A stretch of DNA of 7,809 nt from an uncultured Candidatus Peregrinibacteria bacterium. Its GTDB lineage: Bacteria > Patescibacteriota > Gracilibacteria > Peribacterales > Peribacteraceae. The stretch lies in assembly GCA_913054215.1 (NCBI GenBank), contig CAJXJE010000033.1:1-7809 (forward strand), in the 5' to 3' direction. Each line of letters starts with the position of its first letter. The stretch's first letter is position 1. Positions 6,566 to 7,809 of this stretch are shown in pieces. Below the pieces are notes generated by a model, which was not told the origin of the DNA, did no database searches, and saw only the letters and a program-made list of their open reading frames with translations. The translations under genes were made by a program, and so were the position numbers.

Positions 6566-7716
6566 TACTTTGTAACGAACACAAATGATCCGGGTTCAAA
6601 TTGCATCATGATATTTCCAGGAGGGGAGACCGGTTCACCATTGACCACTAGTCTACCTTCTTCATTAGGTTTGATGTCTCTACGATTAAAGATAATCCAT
6701 GTATCGATTCCTTCTGTATCAGAATCGAATGTTACAGGCAGAGCAGGATACGCTTCGTATTTCATACTACCCCAGAACGGCCATCCATGAGATGCGATAA
6801 AGACGTACTGGTCTTTTCCTTCGGTAAATACCGCTGCAGTCTTTGCAAATGCAGTAAAACTTCCACGGTCACGGTAGTCCTTAAGTTCCAGAGGCTTACT
6901 CCACCACGTGCGTATATCGGTCTTTGCAAAACTCATGAACTCTACCCCCATACGAAAATCGTACGTGATCCACATTGCTGCAAACAGTATGCAGAACACT
7001 ACAGTGAGATCGCGTTTTTTTAATTTTTTGAGAAGCACTGTCGCAGCAAGTGCAAGCCCAAGGATCACATAGAAGAGTTTGTTCCACGACGTGCCACTCG
7101 GTGGTACTGTTGAATACAACGAATCTAGCTGTTGCTGACTAAAGGTCATCAGAGGTCCCCAAAAAAAGTTAATACTATACGCACGTGTTACATCTATCTT
7201 GAAGAATGTCTTCAGGGGATATACAATCTTGTCTATGAGATCTGGGCCTGTAAACGATATTTCTTGTAATACCAGCTGAGAACCGGCATCGAGAATAAAT
7301 CCAATGCGGTCACTCCGTGCATCCCATTTCGAGACATCTTTCATATCCAGTACCACTTTCTGTTGAGCGGTATTCGGTATAAAGGTAATAGGTATTTGGT
7401 ACACAGAACTTTCTGTCATCCCTGGCGCACGCCAGAAAAACACTCCACCACCTCCAAGTGGGGAGATGTAGGTAATGGTAATCCTATCAACGCTATGACG
7501 AATGTCACTGGTATACACAAGCTGACCTTGTGTCTCTGTATTGATGGCTAGCCCCTGCGGAATGAGATTGACCGAGGTGAGGTTAGCAGTATTCCACCCT
7601 TCAAGTTTTTGCAGATTCATGAGTGTCCATGTAGTGGTGTTCGCCGCAAAGCACACTGTCGGCACCATAAGACTGGTGGCTGTTAGTACGGTAATGAAGA
7701 CACTGCGTATTTTCAT
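6565..7716 (-). CDS. Secreted/membrane protein with signal peptide, beta-rich domain, two membrane spans and extracytoplasmic C-terminus
   Basis: The product has 383 residues. Residues 1-24 are a classical signal peptide (MKIRS basic start, hydrophobic core, CFA-A cleavage region). Residues 26-210 are rich in beta-prone segments and resemble a carbohydrate-binding-like sandwich in composition only. Two membrane spans follow, about 213-229 and 237-252, joined by a short basic loop (KKLKKRD) that should be cytoplasmic. The C-terminal part (253-383) is then outside; it is aromatic-rich, with HGWPFWGSMKYEAYPALP near 310-327. I do not recognise a family. It lies 31 bases below a possible upstream gene end and shares TAATG with the GT-C-like gene, so a joint role in envelope glycan or glycoprotein assembly is a reasonable inference. 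The start at ATG 7716 is fixed by the signal peptide. Confidence 0.85.
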   Translation of the reverse strand: MKIRSVFITVLTATSLMVPTVCFAANTTTWTLMNLQKLEGWNTANLTSVNLIPQGLAINTETQGQLVYTSDIRHSVDRITITYISPLGGGGVFFWRAPGMTESSVYQIPITFIPNTAQQKVVLDMKDVSKWDARSDRIGFILDAGSQLVLQEISFTGPDLIDKIVYPLKTFFKIDVTRAYSINFFWGPLMTFSQQQLDSLYSTVPPSGTSWNKLFYVILGLALAATVLLKKLKKRDLTVVFCILFAAMWITYDFRMGVEFMSFAKTDIRTWWSKPLELKDYRDRGSFTAFAKTAAVFTEGKDQYVFIASHGWPFWGSMKYEAYPALPVTFDSDTEGIDTWIIFNRRDIKPNEEGRLVVNGEPVSPPGNIMMQFEPGSFVFVTK

Positions 7717-7747
7717 AGTTTTATTATCAACGAGAAACTTTGAACTA

Positions 7748-7807
7748 TCAACTCTCAGTTGCTACCTCTATTTCTTCTGGCCCTCCTTCGACTGTTGCCT
7801 TTATTCG
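7748..7807 (-). CDS. Possible C-terminus of an upstream gene (partial)
   Basis: Entering from the right edge on the minus strand, one frame reads RIKATVEGGPEEIEVATES and ends in TGA at 7748-7750, followed at once by TAG. Its acidic, low-complexity tail looks like a natural protein end, and it would leave a 31-base gap to the next start, in keeping with the rest of the cluster. Only 19 codons are visible, so this is tentative and the family cannot be told. Confidence 0.35.
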   Translation of the reverse strand, partial: RIKATVEGGPEEIEVATES

Positions 7808-7809
7808 TC

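Overview
The window looks like a chromosomal segment of a Patescibacteria/CPR-type bacterium, possibly Peregrinibacteria-like. This is inferred from gene style, not from any marker gene: a cysteine-rich protein with GDGxC motifs and C-terminal SLH repeats, a TRM11-type methyltransferase with the PPKLAQ motif, a serine-recombinase tail running into a tRNA gene, and no recognisable Shine-Dalgarno sequence before any start. TGA serves as a normal stop and no long frame contains an in-frame TGA, so the TGA-as-glycine code of Gracilibacteria/Absconditabacteria is not indicated.

Left part (1-2030, mostly plus strand). The 3' part of a secreted, 30-cysteine, polyproline-linked protein with three SLH domains ends at 1269. 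After it lies a scar of broken genes. A 58-residue membrane-anchor N-terminus (1322-1498), resembling the start of an S41 C-terminal-processing peptidase, runs directly into the C-terminal piece of a serine recombinase (about 1453-1791). The recombinase frame ends antisense inside an intact tRNA-Asn(GTT) gene (1750-1824, minus strand). A 17-bp copy of the tRNA 5' end recurs at 1910-1926, next to a perfect GTCCGCC hairpin. This looks like the debris of a tRNA-associated integrated element or of a deletion.

Right part (2032-7809, minus strand). Five tightly packed genes read right to left: a signal-peptide protein with two membrane segments (7716-6565), a GT-C-like polytopic glycosyltransferase candidate (6565-5180), a TRM11-like methyltransferase (5157-3901), a one-span protein with a WNLFSPDP motif (3884-3342), and a protein joining an HTTM (vitamin K carboxylase-like) membrane domain to a DCC thiol-disulfide oxidoreductase domain (3345-2032). 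Two junctions overlap (TAATG, ATGA) and the other gaps are 16 and 22 bases, so they are probably one operon. A short partial frame at 7748-7807 may be the end of a sixth gene upstream.

The most interesting unit is the last pair. A one-span protein translationally coupled to an HTTM protein resembles the SdpA/SdpB pair that matures the SDP toxin peptide in Bacillus, here with a built-in thiol redox domain. No precursor peptide is visible in the window. The first two operon genes suggest envelope glycosylation. The methyltransferase is probably a housekeeping RNA-modification gene carried in the same transcript.
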